11,933 nt of DNA from RPQK01 sp041946865 (GTDB taxonomy: Bacteria > Acidobacteriota > UBA6911 > RPQK01), in NCBI GenBank assembly GCA_041946865.1, contig JBHGBF010000225.1, forward strand, positions 1-11,933, read 5' to 3'. A model generated the notes under the pieces. That model was not told where the DNA came from. It ran no database searches and was given only the letters and a program-made list of their open reading frames with translations. Position numbers and translations under genes: made by a program. Of the stretch, positions 1-7,077 are shown one piece after another (the first letter of the stretch is position 1; each line of letters opens with the position of its first letter).

Positions 1-88
1 GGTGCCGGAGGGGGGAGTCGAACCCCCACGAGCTGTAAGGCTCGCCAGATTTTGAGTCTGGTGCGTCTGCCAGTTCCGCCACTCCGGC
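1..88 (-). tRNA. tRNA-Leu (anticodon CAA)
   Basis: Read on the minus strand, the acceptor stem GCCGGAG (82-88) pairs with CTCCGGC (4-10), followed by discriminator A and CC; the final A of CCA, if encoded, lies outside the window. The anticodon stem-loop reads CCAGA-CTCAAAA-TCTGG, giving anticodon CAA, which reads the UUG leucine codon. A long variable arm (CGAGCCTTACAGCTCG) marks a class II tRNA, as expected for leucine. The T arm is GGGGG-TTCGACT-CCCCC. All arms pair well, so the gene looks intact. Its 3' end faces the left edge of the window. Confidence 0.96.
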
Positions 89-113
89 GCAGAGGAAAAT
101 GTGGCGAGCGCAA

Positions 114-119
114 AGTATA
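114..119 (-). promoter_or_regulatory. Possible -10 box for the tRNA-Leu gene
   Basis: The minus strand carries TATACT 25 bases upstream of the first tRNA base, which would give a short 5' leader of about 18 nt. No good -35 match is seen at the expected distance (the best hexamers around 136-142 match poorly), so only the -10 element is offered. Confidence 0.35.
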
Positions 120-149
120 ACACACGGGGCGGGAAGCTTCATCGCCCAC

Positions 150-197
150 AAACTCCGCCAACTCCGCCCACTCCGCCACTCTGTCAACTCCGCCAGA
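150..197. repeat. Short tandem array of a 9-10 bp unit (ACTCCGCCA)
   Basis: About five imperfect copies of actccgcca lie head to tail, one of them changed to actctgtca. The array sits in the 198-bp gap between the tRNA-Leu gene and the end of the SWIM gene. No open reading frame with recognisable content covers it. The unit resembles the 5' part of the adjacent tRNA gene (both contain ccgccactc). It is probably a slippage-prone intergenic minisatellite of no clear function. Apart from this array and the possible tRNA -10 box, nothing else was seen in 89-286. Confidence 0.6.
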
Positions 198-286
198 CCA
201 TTTGTCCCCTCGCGCTCGATGTAGAGTTTTCGAGCCCTTCGCCTCCGGCCCGCCGCAGCCACCGCTGCCGCCGTCTGCCGGACCGG

Positions 287-1105
287 CTAGCCCTTCGGTC
301 GAGGTTTCTTGCGCGACCGACTTTTTGGTGAACCGGGCGCCTGATTCTTTCGACCGGCGGGTTGTTTCGCCGGTGTCGGTGTTGCTTCGATTTCGATCCC
401 GAACACGTCGGACAGTTCTGACTCGGCGACCGTCCTGCGGGTGGCCTTCTTCCTGCCAAGCTGCGTGGCGTCGACACTGGTGATCAGATCGCGATGATCT
501 ACTTGCCGAAGCGTGAAGAACAACTCCGGCGCTTCGTCAAGTCTCGCGCCGATCCCGTACATGACCGCCGCCACGTGTTTGCACATCACGGCCCAATCGG
601 GGCACGAGCAGCTGAATCGGATCTCGGCCGGCGCAGGGAAAAGACCGGTCTTGCGATCCGTGATCACCCGCATCACGTGATCCGAGAGCTTGCCCTGAAG
701 CAGTTCGACGAGCGAGCCTATTTCCCCCGAACACCGCTCCCGGACTTCCTTCCACCGGGTAGCCGCCAGCCGCGCGATGCTGATCGAAACCTCGTAGCAC
801 TCCGTTCCGACCACCAGCGCTTCGACTTTGCCCGGCTGGATTTGCAGATCGATGACCGACCCGTGCCGCACATAGCTGCGGCCGCGCGGCAGACGGTTCT
901 CGTAGTCCCGATAGGACTCCAGGTTGGTGCACCATTCACTCCCCCAGAAGGTTCGGGCCATCTTGAGGCCGTGCACCTTGACCGGACTGAGCCGGGCGCC
1001 TTTCTTGGTCCGTTTGGCCGCCTCTGTTTGCGCCTTCTTTTCCCGGCTGGCGACGGTAGTGTATGTCGGATACCAGTCGTCGTAATAACGCCGCCCCCTC
1101 GCCAT
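287..1105 (-). CDS. SWIM zinc-finger protein, partner of the SNF2 helicase
   Basis: This 272-residue protein has a clear SWIM zinc-binding motif CxCx(6)CxH at residues 166-177 (SCSCPDWAVMCKHVA), a fold used to bind DNA or protein. Residues 51-85 (RTFWGSEWCTNLESY, then RGRSYVRHG) match the conserved N-terminal block of bacterial SWIM proteins that sit next to SNF2 helicases, as in the Bacillus subtilis YwqB-YwqA pair. The tail from about 215 on is rich in Lys, Arg and Pro and looks disordered; it may add nucleic-acid contacts. The ATG overlaps the helicase stop by one base (TGATG), so translation is probably coupled. The likely role is as a cofactor or targeting subunit of the helicase. The family and pairing are known; the precise function is not. 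Confidence 0.88.
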   Translation of the reverse strand: MARGRRYYDDWYPTYTTVASREKKAQTEAAKRTKKGARLSPVKVHGLKMARTFWGSEWCTNLESYRDYENRLPRGRSYVRHGSVIDLQIQPGKVEALVVGTECYEVSISIARLAATRWKEVRERCSGEIGSLVELLQGKLSDHVMRVITDRKTGLFPAPAEIRFSCSCPDWAVMCKHVAAVMYGIGARLDEAPELFFTLRQVDHRDLITSVDATQLGRKKATRRTVAESELSDVFGIEIEATPTPAKQPAGRKNQAPGSPKSRSRKKPRPKG

Positions 1106-3819
1106 CAGTCCTCCCTCCCGGTTGCACGGTTGATGTCCAACGAAAGTATCTGGAGCAACTCCTTGTCCGCCATCTCCGTCAGCATCTTCTCGGTCCCTCC
1201 CTCGATCACATCCTCGGCCAGCCGGGATTTCCCTTCGATCATCGCGTCGATGCGCTCCTCAACGGTCCCCTGGCAGACAAACTTGTGAACCAGGACATTC
1301 TTTTTCTGTCCGATCCGGAACGCCCGGTCGGTGGCCTGGTTCTCAACCGCCGGATTCCACCAGCGGTCGAAGTGTACGACATTTGAGGCGGCCGTCAAGT
1401 TCAAACCTGTCCCCCCGGCTTTGAGAGACAAGACAAAAAACGGCGGGCCATCCTCGCGCTGGAAGTCCTCCACTAGCCGGCGCCGCTCCACCACCGGCGT
1501 GCTGCCGTGCAGGACAAGGCCCCGCCGGTTGAACACGCCTGCCAGCAAAGCCTCCAGTGGGTCACACATCTCGCGAAACTGCGTAAAGACCAGAACCTTC
1601 TGCTGTCGATCAGCCAGTTCCTCGCAGATTTCGCACAGGCGCTGGAACTTGCCGCTTTCGGCCGGATCGAAATCCCCGTCTCCGGTCGTCTGGCTCGGAT
1701 GGTTGCAGATCTGTTTGAGCCGCATCAGGGTAGCCAGCACGATCCCCTTGCGTTCAATTCCCTCGCTTTGTTCGAGTGACCGGGCCAGCTCGGCCAGCGT
1801 GTCGGTGTAAAGCGCAGCCTGACGCCTGGACAACAGACAGAACGCCTTGACCTCGGTTTTATCGGGCAGATCCGAGATCACGCGTTTGTCAGTCTTCAGG
1901 CGCCTGAGGATGTACGGTTGCACCAGCGCCCGCAGCGGGCCGTAACCTCGGCCGGCGTCTTCGATCGATTTGACGAAGGCGGAGAACTGGCGGCCGGACC
2001 CGAGCAGCCCGGGATTAAGGAAGTCAAAAAGAGACCACAGGTCACCCAACCGATTCTCGACCGGCGTGCCGGTCAAGGCCACCCGGGCCCGTGCCTTCAG
2101 CGCCCTCGCTTGCTGGGACTGTCTGGCGCCCGCATTCTTGATGGCCTGCGCTTCGTCGAGGATCACGATCGGCCAGAGGACCGACGAGAGCCACTTCAGC
2201 CGGGTGAGCATCGAATAGGTGGTGATAACCAGCCGTTTGTTTTCTGCCTCTTCCGGAAAGGTCTCCCGGTCGACTCGGTTTTCGGAAGGGTGAGCGACGA
2301 AACAGGTGATTTCGGGAGCGAAACGGTCGATTTCCGACTTCCAGTTGGCGATAAGGGAAGCGGGAACGACCAGGAGGGAAGGACCGACCGCCGGCGGCTG
2401 ACCGCTGGCACCTGGCTGATGTCGACTGCCCGGGTTACGGGCGAGGAGCAGCGCCAGCACCTGGACTGTCTTTCCGAGCCCCATGTCGTCGGCCAGGCAG
2501 GCGCCCAAGCCCAGGCTCGTCAAAAAATCGAGCCAGGCGGCGCCCGTCTGTTGATACGGCCGGAGCCGGGTCTGAAGGCCAGGCGGCTGTCCGGCAGAGA
2601 GCGGGGACGGATCGCGCAGCCGATCGAGCGTCGCCTGCAGCCACTCTCCAGCCTGGATCCCGACCCATTCGCGTTCACCCGGGCCGGCCGGGACCGCTGT
2701 CCGCGATCCTCCAATCTCTGCCCCGGCCAGAAGCCGCATCCCCTCGATGAAGGTCAGGCCGTCAGGCGCGGTTTCCCGGACCCGGTCCCAGTGCTCCATC
2801 GCCTGACGGAGCCGCTCGGGATCCACTTCCACCCACTGGCCGCGCAGGCGCACCAGCCCGGCCTCCGCGCGCAGCAGCTCCCGCAGTTCGGCCACGCTCA
2901 AAACCCGGCCGTCCAGCATCACCTCCACGGAGAAATCGAGCAGCGCGTTCAGACCCAGCTCGGACCGGCTGCGGCTGCCGACCGTTACATTGACAACCGG
3001 CCGTGAGGCTTGCCGGCGCTTCCACCAGTCGGGAATTCGAACGATGACACCCGACTCTTCGAGGGCTGGGGTCTCTTTAAGGAAGGCGTAGGCTTCGGCC
3101 GGAGACCACGCCAGCGGATGGTACAAGTCCCCATCCTCGAGCAGGCGCCGGACCAGTGCGCTCCTTTGGGCGGCGGTCTGTACTGGAGACAGGAGAGAAA
3201 GGAGCGCCGTGCGGTTCTGTGTGCCGGAGTATTCCGCCAGAGCGCGCGACAAGGGCAGATGCTGGAGCTTCCCCTGAGCCGAGAGCCGGCTCGTGTAGGT
3301 GGCGAGAAACGCAAACGGACGCTCCGAATCCTTTTTGTTCTCGGCCAGGTGGAAGGTCACTCTCCCGACCATCCGCCACAGCGGATTACGTTCTCTCAGG
3401 TATTCGCGCACGCCGCCCGGGTGGCGCCGTACCCCGTCGCGCACGTGCCGGTCAAGATCCTGCCACCACCCGACGAGAGTCTCGGGCAGGAGATACTCCA
3501 GCCCGGTCATCGGCGGCGCCTCCAGGATGAGGGAGGCCAGTTCGCCTGGAGGAGGAGGCCCGATTTCTGGGAACTGCAGTGCTTCGCTTGCCGTGGGCTG
3601 GCGACAGACTTCCGTCAGGTATCGGGAGGCAAATGACCGCAGGAAGACCAAATCGAGCGGAAGCCGCGTCTCGAGCTCACGGGTCGCAAGGTGCAGAAGC
3701 CCTGCGCCGGCGCCCGCTTCAAAAGCTGAGAGCACACGGTCGACAAACGGGTCTTTTTCACCCGCCTCTGTCTCAGGGCAACGAACCTGCAAATGGCCTT
3801 GAGGAGTGATGGTAACCAT
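1105..3819 (-). CDS. SNF2-family DEAD/DEAH helicase-like ATPase
   Basis: Superfamily 2 ATPase of 904 residues, with all expected motifs: Walker A DDMGLGKT (444-451), DEAQ (555-558), LTGTP (582-586), VLVFTQF (742-748), SLKAGGTGLNLT (798-809) and QATDRAFRIGQ (828-838). Before the ATPase core, about 240-355 (with IPDWW, LGLNALLDF and LVRLRGQWVEVD) matches the bacterial SNF2-associated domain (DUF3670-like). The first 240 residues are not recognised. Such proteins translocate on double-stranded DNA to remodel protein-DNA or RNA polymerase complexes; the substrate here is unknown. The start is uncertain. ATG at 3819 is preferred because upstream DNA holds a short repeat (see 3820-3843), but a GTG at 3864 would add 15 residues and neither has a well-placed ribosome-binding site. 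It overlaps the downstream SWIM gene by one base. Not RapA: the RapA-specific N-terminal Tudor-like domains are not seen. Confidence 0.93.
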   Translation of the reverse strand: MVTITPQGHLQVRCPETEAGEKDPFVDRVLSAFEAGAGAGLLHLATRELETRLPLDLVFLRSFASRYLTEVCRQPTASEALQFPEIGPPPPGELASLILEAPPMTGLEYLLPETLVGWWQDLDRHVRDGVRRHPGGVREYLRERNPLWRMVGRVTFHLAENKKDSERPFAFLATYTSRLSAQGKLQHLPLSRALAEYSGTQNRTALLSLLSPVQTAAQRSALVRRLLEDGDLYHPLAWSPAEAYAFLKETPALEESGVIVRIPDWWKRRQASRPVVNVTVGSRSRSELGLNALLDFSVEVMLDGRVLSVAELRELLRAEAGLVRLRGQWVEVDPERLRQAMEHWDRVRETAPDGLTFIEGMRLLAGAEIGGSRTAVPAGPGEREWVGIQAGEWLQATLDRLRDPSPLSAGQPPGLQTRLRPYQQTGAAWLDFLTSLGLGACLADDMGLGKTVQVLALLLARNPGSRHQPGASGQPPAVGPSLLVVPASLIANWKSEIDRFAPEITCFVAHPSENRVDRETFPEEAENKRLVITTYSMLTRLKWLSSVLWPIVILDEAQAIKNAGARQSQQARALKARARVALTGTPVENRLGDLWSLFDFLNPGLLGSGRQFSAFVKSIEDAGRGYGPLRALVQPYILRRLKTDKRVISDLPDKTEVKAFCLLSRRQAALYTDTLAELARSLEQSEGIERKGIVLATLMRLKQICNHPSQTTGDGDFDPAESGKFQRLCEICEELADRQQKVLVFTQFREMCDPLEALLAGVFNRRGLVLHGSTPVVERRRLVEDFQREDGPPFFVLSLKAGGTGLNLTAASNVVHFDRWWNPAVENQATDRAFRIGQKKNVLVHKFVCQGTVEERIDAMIEGKSRLAEDVIEGGTEKMLTEMADKELLQILSLDINRATGRED

Positions 3820-3843
3820 TTGATTGGACGATTGACGATTGTC
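3820..3843. repeat. Short tandem repeat (caatcgt units) upstream of the helicase gene
   Basis: The minus strand reads CAATCGT CAATCGT CCAATCA directly before the ATG at 3819. It is a three-unit microsatellite of about 7 bp. Such a repeat is more natural in an untranslated leader than in a protein N-terminus, and this is the main reason for choosing the ATG over the upstream GTG. The rest of the gap to the aldolase stop shows nothing recognisable. Confidence 0.5.
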
Positions 3844-3913
3844 TCGAGGCGTCTGTCGGAACACACCCTCGAAAGAGAGGCCTGCAGAATCGGCAAGCGC
3901 CTCTACACCTCCC

Positions 3914-4879
3914 TTACACCCCGGAGACCTGATCGTCCGTCTCAGGCGTGGTCAGGGTGTCGTAGAACTCGACGTACTTGTCGCGGTCCGGAGAGTCACG
4001 CAAGGCCATCGCCACCCGCGGATGCTCGTTGAGCATGCCCGTGATCATGTAGGGCACGATGTAACCCCACTCGATCTCCTGCCGCAAGGGTAGGAACCGT
4101 TCTTCGATCAACTGCAAAACCGGGCGCAACTTGTACCTCGGATTCTGGAGAAAGCTCAGCAGCAGTTCCAGGCAGCAGTTCCCCGGCCCGCGTCCGATCC
4201 CGTAGACCGAGGCATCGAGCATATTACAGCCGTCGATGATCGCCTGAATGGTATTCCCAAAGGCCAGCTGCCGATTATTGTGCGTATGGATTCCAATAGT
4301 CTTGCCGGGCAGCGCTTCCCGGTACTTCTTCACGAGAAAGGTCACGTCCTCACAATACATCGCTCCGTACGAATCCACGACATAAACCGTCGGGATGCTG
4401 GTCTTGCTCAGGTCGTCAAGCGCCTCGTCAATCTCGCGCTCCAGGTTGGTCGAAACCGCCATGATGTTGACAGTCGTTTCGTAGCCTTTGTCGCTGATCA
4501 TATCGCACAGCGCAATGGCTTTGTCGACGTCCTTGATGTAGCAGGCCACCCGGATCATGGAAAAGGGGGAGTCCTTTTGGGGCGGAATATCCTTCTCCTC
4601 AACCCTCCCGATGTCGACCATGCAGGCGAGTTTCATCCGTGAGTCGATGCCGTCGATGATCCTCTTGATCTCTTCATCTTCGCAAAACCGCCACTTCCCG
4701 AACTTCTTCGGATCGAACTGCTCCTTGGAAGCCTTATAGCCGATCTCCATGTAATCCACACCTGCACAACTCAGCCCGGCATAGACCGCTCGCACGAAGT
4801 CGTCTGTAAAACGCCATTGGTTGATCAGTCCACCGTCTCGGATGGAGCAATCCAGGACCTTGATTTCCTGCCGAAACAT
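3914..4879 (-). CDS. HMGL-like (DRE-TIM metallolyase) aldolase catalytic-domain protein
   Basis: The 321-residue protein is a TIM-barrel aldolase of the HMG-CoA lyase / 4-hydroxy-2-oxovalerate aldolase superfamily. Visible signatures are the first-strand motif LDCSIRDGG (9-17, equivalent to the DRE/RDG motif carrying a metal-binding Asp), the metal-binding HTHNN (198-202) and the C-terminal GIGRGPGNC glycine loop (227-235). It is shorter than isopropylmalate synthases and lacks their regulatory domain. The expected chemistry is metal-dependent C-C bond cleavage or formation on a 2-oxo acid; the substrate cannot be read from sequence. Relatives with this DCSIRDGG start occur in surface-polysaccharide loci, but no acetaldehyde dehydrogenase partner of the catabolic pathway is present here. 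The start is firm: AGGAGG (4885-4890) lies five bases before the ATG. It follows the HAD gene after 120 bp and precedes the helicase gene on the same strand. Confidence 0.85.
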   Translation of the reverse strand: MFRQEIKVLDCSIRDGGLINQWRFTDDFVRAVYAGLSCAGVDYMEIGYKASKEQFDPKKFGKWRFCEDEEIKRIIDGIDSRMKLACMVDIGRVEEKDIPPQKDSPFSMIRVACYIKDVDKAIALCDMISDKGYETTVNIMAVSTNLEREIDEALDDLSKTSIPTVYVVDSYGAMYCEDVTFLVKKYREALPGKTIGIHTHNNRQLAFGNTIQAIIDGCNMLDASVYGIGRGPGNCCLELLLSFLQNPRYKLRPVLQLIEERFLPLRQEIEWGYIVPYMITGMLNEHPRVAMALRDSPDRDKYVEFYDTLTTPETDDQVSGV

Positions 4880-4884
4880 TTTGT

Positions 4885-4890
4885 CCTCCT
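4885..4890 (-). promoter_or_regulatory. Strong ribosome-binding site of the aldolase gene
   Basis: The minus strand reads AGGAGG-ACAAA-ATG. This is a full Shine-Dalgarno match with five-base spacing and the strongest in the window. It fixes the aldolase start at 4879. Confidence 0.85.
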
Positions 4891-4902
4891 TGGATCACGT
4901 TT

Positions 4903-4930
4903 CTCGGACCCCGAACGGCGAGGGTCCGAG
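4903..4930. promoter_or_regulatory. Perfect 9-bp inverted repeat in the aldolase leader
   Basis: The arms ctcggaccc (4903-4911) and gggtccgag (4922-4930) are exact reverse complements around a 10-base loop. On the minus strand the hairpin lies between the HAD stop and the aldolase start, ending 12 bases before the AGGAGG. No T-run follows it on either strand, so it is not a standard intrinsic terminator. It could be an operator, an mRNA processing or stability hairpin, or a translation control element. Confidence 0.5.
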
Positions 4931-4999
4931 CGCGGTGCATGGTACCAGAACAGCCGGACGAGTGGAAAGAAGCGAGTGTCCGAACCAGCCCGGGAAGCT

Positions 5000-5641
5000 T
5001 CAATGTTGTGTCGCAGGTTCGAGCAGCCCGAGCCGAAGCAGCTCCGCCCGCAACTGGGCCTCATCCTGGTACAGAATGCCTCTGATTCCCAGTTCCCCTG
5101 CGGCCTGGATGTTCACGGGCAGATCGTCGATAAAGAGGACCTCGGCCGGCGTGCAGCCGGCGCAAGCCAACGCGGTACGATAAATAGAAGGATCCGGCTT
5201 CATCGTGCCCACGCGGAAAGACAAAACGTAGTCATCGAACTCGTGAATCAGCGGAAAGACCGATTCCAGATACTCCCAATGCATCTCGTTGGTGTTCGAA
5301 AGAGCAACCATTCGATAATGGCGTTTCAGCTCTCGGAAGAGCCTAGCCGAGATGCATCTTCCATCGGGACTCGGGAGGGCGAATATGTATCCCCAGCCGC
5401 GTTTGAAATCTTCAAGACTCACCTGCATTTCAAGCAGCCGGCTGATGATTTCGTAGAACCGCTGGGTGGGCAGCTTTCCGCTCTCGTAAAGAAGCACGGC
5501 CTGATGCCCGGACATGCGTCTGGAGATTTCGTCGGCGGTCAGGCATGTGTACTGCATGATCCGGCGAAGAGCAGCGGGATAGTCCAGTGCGACAAGCACC
5601 TGCCCCACGTCCACAAGAAGAGTCTTTATCTGAATCGTCAT
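5000..5641 (-). CDS. HAD-superfamily hydrolase (YihX-like, subfamily IA)
   Basis: With the ATG at 5641 the protein has 213 residues, a normal size for subfamily IA HAD phosphatases. Motif I is LLVDVGQV (8-15), with nucleophile Asp11; the usual second Asp is Gly13, the DxG form also seen in the sugar-phosphate phosphatase YihX. Motif II is ALSNTN (113-118), the motif III lysine is in GTMKPDP (Lys148), and motif IV is FIDDLPVNI (170-178, Asp172/Asp173). A helical cap lies between about 20 and 90. The likely role is hydrolysis of a small phosphorylated metabolite, perhaps a sugar phosphate, in the cytoplasm. The reading frame is open to 5758, but the extra 39 residues show no HAD features and the fold starts at this ATG. 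No clear Shine-Dalgarno is seen. About 130 bp separate it from the methyltransferase gene upstream. Confidence 0.87.
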   Translation of the reverse strand: MTIQIKTLLVDVGQVLVALDYPAALRRIMQYTCLTADEISRRMSGHQAVLLYESGKLPTQRFYEIISRLLEMQVSLEDFKRGWGYIFALPSPDGRCISARLFRELKRHYRMVALSNTNEMHWEYLESVFPLIHEFDDYVLSFRVGTMKPDPSIYRTALACAGCTPAEVLFIDDLPVNIQAAGELGIRGILYQDEAQLRAELLRLGLLEPATQH

Positions 5642-5771
5642 TGTGATGAATCTATTCTGACACAGAGGGGGCCGGCCCGATGGCCGCACCTGACGCTGGA
5701 AGCAGACCAGAAACCAGGCAGTCCCCAGGTTGTGGTATTCGTCATCCCTCAGTCGCATGCGCCGGTCCTGA

Positions 5772-6416
5772 TCAGTTACTAACGAACAGGTACTCCTTCA
5801 TCCCATTACGCAGCAGGTAAGAGTTGTAGACACGGAAGGAAGGCATCATGTGCCGCAGGTCGACGTCGTGATAACGGGGACACGGGCGCAGCACACTGCT
5901 GCTGTTCCGGCATTCGAGGTTGTTCTCGTCCAGAATCCGGTACTCGGCCGGCCGTTCGGGGATGTTCTTAGCCGTAGCGATAAGCGCGAACAAAACCGTA
6001 CCGGAGTGGCAAAAGCGCGAGAGATGGCGCATGAGGTAGAGAAACTCCTGTCGATCCAGGTAGTTCAGCAGATCCCAGGCGAACAGGATGTCGAAGCGCG
6101 TATATCCCTCGTAGGGCAGGAGATACTGGAACACGCCCTCGAAGTCGACCGAGTCGCTGCCGGACACGTAGTCAAAAGAACTGAGGGTGCGGTACAGATC
6201 CTCCACCCGGATGCGGCAGGAAAACCGCGACAGGAATTCAATATTGTGACCAACCGCGGGCCCAAGCTCCAGGATGTGATAAACGCGGTCCTTCCGCAGT
6301 TGCCTGAAGAGTGTGCCGAGCGCCAGGGAAGGCTGGACTTCGACCTGGCTACGGCCGCGGCTGGCTCCCGCTTCCTCCTTGACGCTTGGACCCGACAACC
6401 GCCGAAACCATTTCAT
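5772..6416 (-). CDS. Putative class I SAM-dependent methyltransferase
   Basis: The 214-residue protein has a glycine-rich motif I, ILELGPAVGHN (48-58), followed by a possible acidic motif II (VEDLY, 71-75), and FDILFAWDLLNYLD (108-121) in the place of motifs IV/post-I of Rossmann-fold methyltransferases. The chain then continues as alternating helix and strand and ends with hydrophobic strands, as expected of the fold. No signal peptide or membrane segment is seen. The substrate cannot be told. The ATG overlaps the stop of the bactofilin gene by one base (TAATG), which strongly suggests coupled translation and a shared task, for example modification of an envelope or cytoskeletal component. 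Residues 1-30 look like a variable, charged leader. The fold call is good; actual methyltransferase activity is inferred. Confidence 0.7.
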   Translation of the reverse strand: MKWFRRLSGPSVKEEAGASRGRSQVEVQPSLALGTLFRQLRKDRVYHILELGPAVGHNIEFLSRFSCRIRVEDLYRTLSSFDYVSGSDSVDFEGVFQYLLPYEGYTRFDILFAWDLLNYLDRQEFLYLMRHLSRFCHSGTVLFALIATAKNIPERPAEYRILDENNLECRNSSSVLRPCPRYHDVDLRHMMPSFRVYNSYLLRNGMKEYLFVSN

Positions 6417-6985
6417 TATGTTCTTGGAGCGGCTGTTCCAGGCTTGAAAGACATGCTCGCCTTCTTGAACTCCTCGTCCTTCTTAGCCTCTCCTTGAGAT
6501 TCTATCTGGGTCTTCCTCAACAGCTCACCTTCGGGCTTGGGTTCGCGCACCGCCGAGGACTGCCTTTCTGCCGGGCGGGAGTCCATATCGATGCTGCCTT
6601 TGAATTTCGAGCCGTCTTCGAGCGTCACCCGAGGAGCGGTGATATTTCCATGCAACACCCCCGATGACCGGATCACGATCTTCTCTTCGCCGAAGATATT
6701 GCCGTGGACTTCGCCTTCGACGCTGATGATCTTGCCCCAGATGTCGGCCTTGACCCGCCCGTTCTTCCCGACGGTCACGTTGTGCTGCCGCAGCTCGATC
6801 CGACCTTCAACCTGACCTTGAACCACCAGATCTTCTTCTCCGGAAATATCTCCTTTTATTAAAACCGAAGACCCTATGATGGCGCGCTCGCGAAGTTGTT
6901 CAACCGGGCTCGGGTTGTGGATGGGGACGCTCGGCTGTGGGGCCGGCTCAGGCTGCGGGTACTGGGTATCGTTTTTCTTCCACAT
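6416..6985 (-). CDS. Bactofilin (polymer-forming cytoskeletal protein)
   Basis: The core at about 36-133 shows the right-handed beta-helix pattern of bactofilins (DUF583): GSSVLIKGDISGEEDLVVQG, then VEGRI, GRVKADIWG, VEGEVHGNI and SGVLHGNITAPRV. Hydrophobic residues alternate and each rung ends in Gly. The core is flanked by a proline-rich N-terminus (10-28) and a charged, probably disordered C-terminal tail (134-189), as usual for the family. Bactofilins polymerise without nucleotide and scaffold cell-shape, envelope or polarity enzymes at the inner face of the membrane. The usual M23 peptidase neighbour is not here; a methyltransferase-like gene overlaps the 3' end instead. GGGAGAG lies about ten bases before the ATG, and a promoter is visible at 7019-7047. 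Confidence 0.92.
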   Translation of the reverse strand: MWKKNDTQYPQPEPAPQPSVPIHNPSPVEQLRERAIIGSSVLIKGDISGEEDLVVQGQVEGRIELRQHNVTVGKNGRVKADIWGKIISVEGEVHGNIFGEEKIVIRSSGVLHGNITAPRVTLEDGSKFKGSIDMDSRPAERQSSAVREPKPEGELLRKTQIESQGEAKKDEEFKKASMSFKPGTAAPRT

Positions 6986-7018
6986 TATTTTTCTCTCCCG
7001 TGATTGAAGTAAGTTTTC

Positions 7019-7047
7019 TTTCTATATTCACTCCTACCAGATGTCAA
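7019..7047 (-). promoter_or_regulatory. Sigma70-type promoter of the bactofilin-methyltransferase pair
   Basis: The minus strand has a perfect -35 TTGACA (7042-7047), a 17-base spacer and TAGAAA (7019-7024) as -10, matching four of six consensus bases. It lies in the 92-bp gap between the peptidase stop and the bactofilin ATG, leaving a leader of about 27 nt that contains the GGGAGAG ribosome-binding site. Spacing and position are convincing, but the -10 is imperfect. Confidence 0.62.
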
Positions 7048-7055
7048 CCCATTTC

Positions 7056-7068
7056 CGAGGTGACCTCG
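7056..7068. promoter_or_regulatory. 13-bp palindrome CGAGGT-G-ACCTCG upstream of the bactofilin promoter
   Basis: The two 6-bp arms are perfectly symmetrical around a single centre base. The site lies eight bases upstream of the TTGACA box, a usual place for an activator or repressor site. With a one-base centre it is a poor RNA hairpin and no T-run follows, so a protein-binding site is more likely than a terminator. No regulator is identified. Confidence 0.3.
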
Positions 7069-7077
7069 ACCACCGAT

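Noticed and set aside
150..197. CRISPR-like array
   Set aside because: The units are 9-10 bp with no spacers, so this is a simple tandem repeat.
494..1288. Plus-strand reading frame of 264 residues opposite the SWIM and helicase genes
   Set aside because: It overlaps two well-supported minus-strand genes, has no recognisable domain, and its Arg/Pro-rich composition is typical of an antisense shadow in GC-rich DNA.
1918..3006. Plus-strand reading frame of 362 residues opposite the helicase
   Set aside because: It is fully antisense to conserved helicase motifs, and the product is low-complexity and rich in Arg, Gln, Pro and Gly.
1..3819. tRNA-Leu as the integration site of an island carrying the SNF2/SWIM genes
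   Set aside because: Islands normally insert at the 3' end of a tRNA gene. That end faces out of the window on the left, and no integrase or duplicated tRNA end is visible on this side.
5642..5758. N-terminal extension of the HAD protein
   Set aside because: The 39 extra residues show no family features, and the HAD fold begins right after the ATG at 5641.
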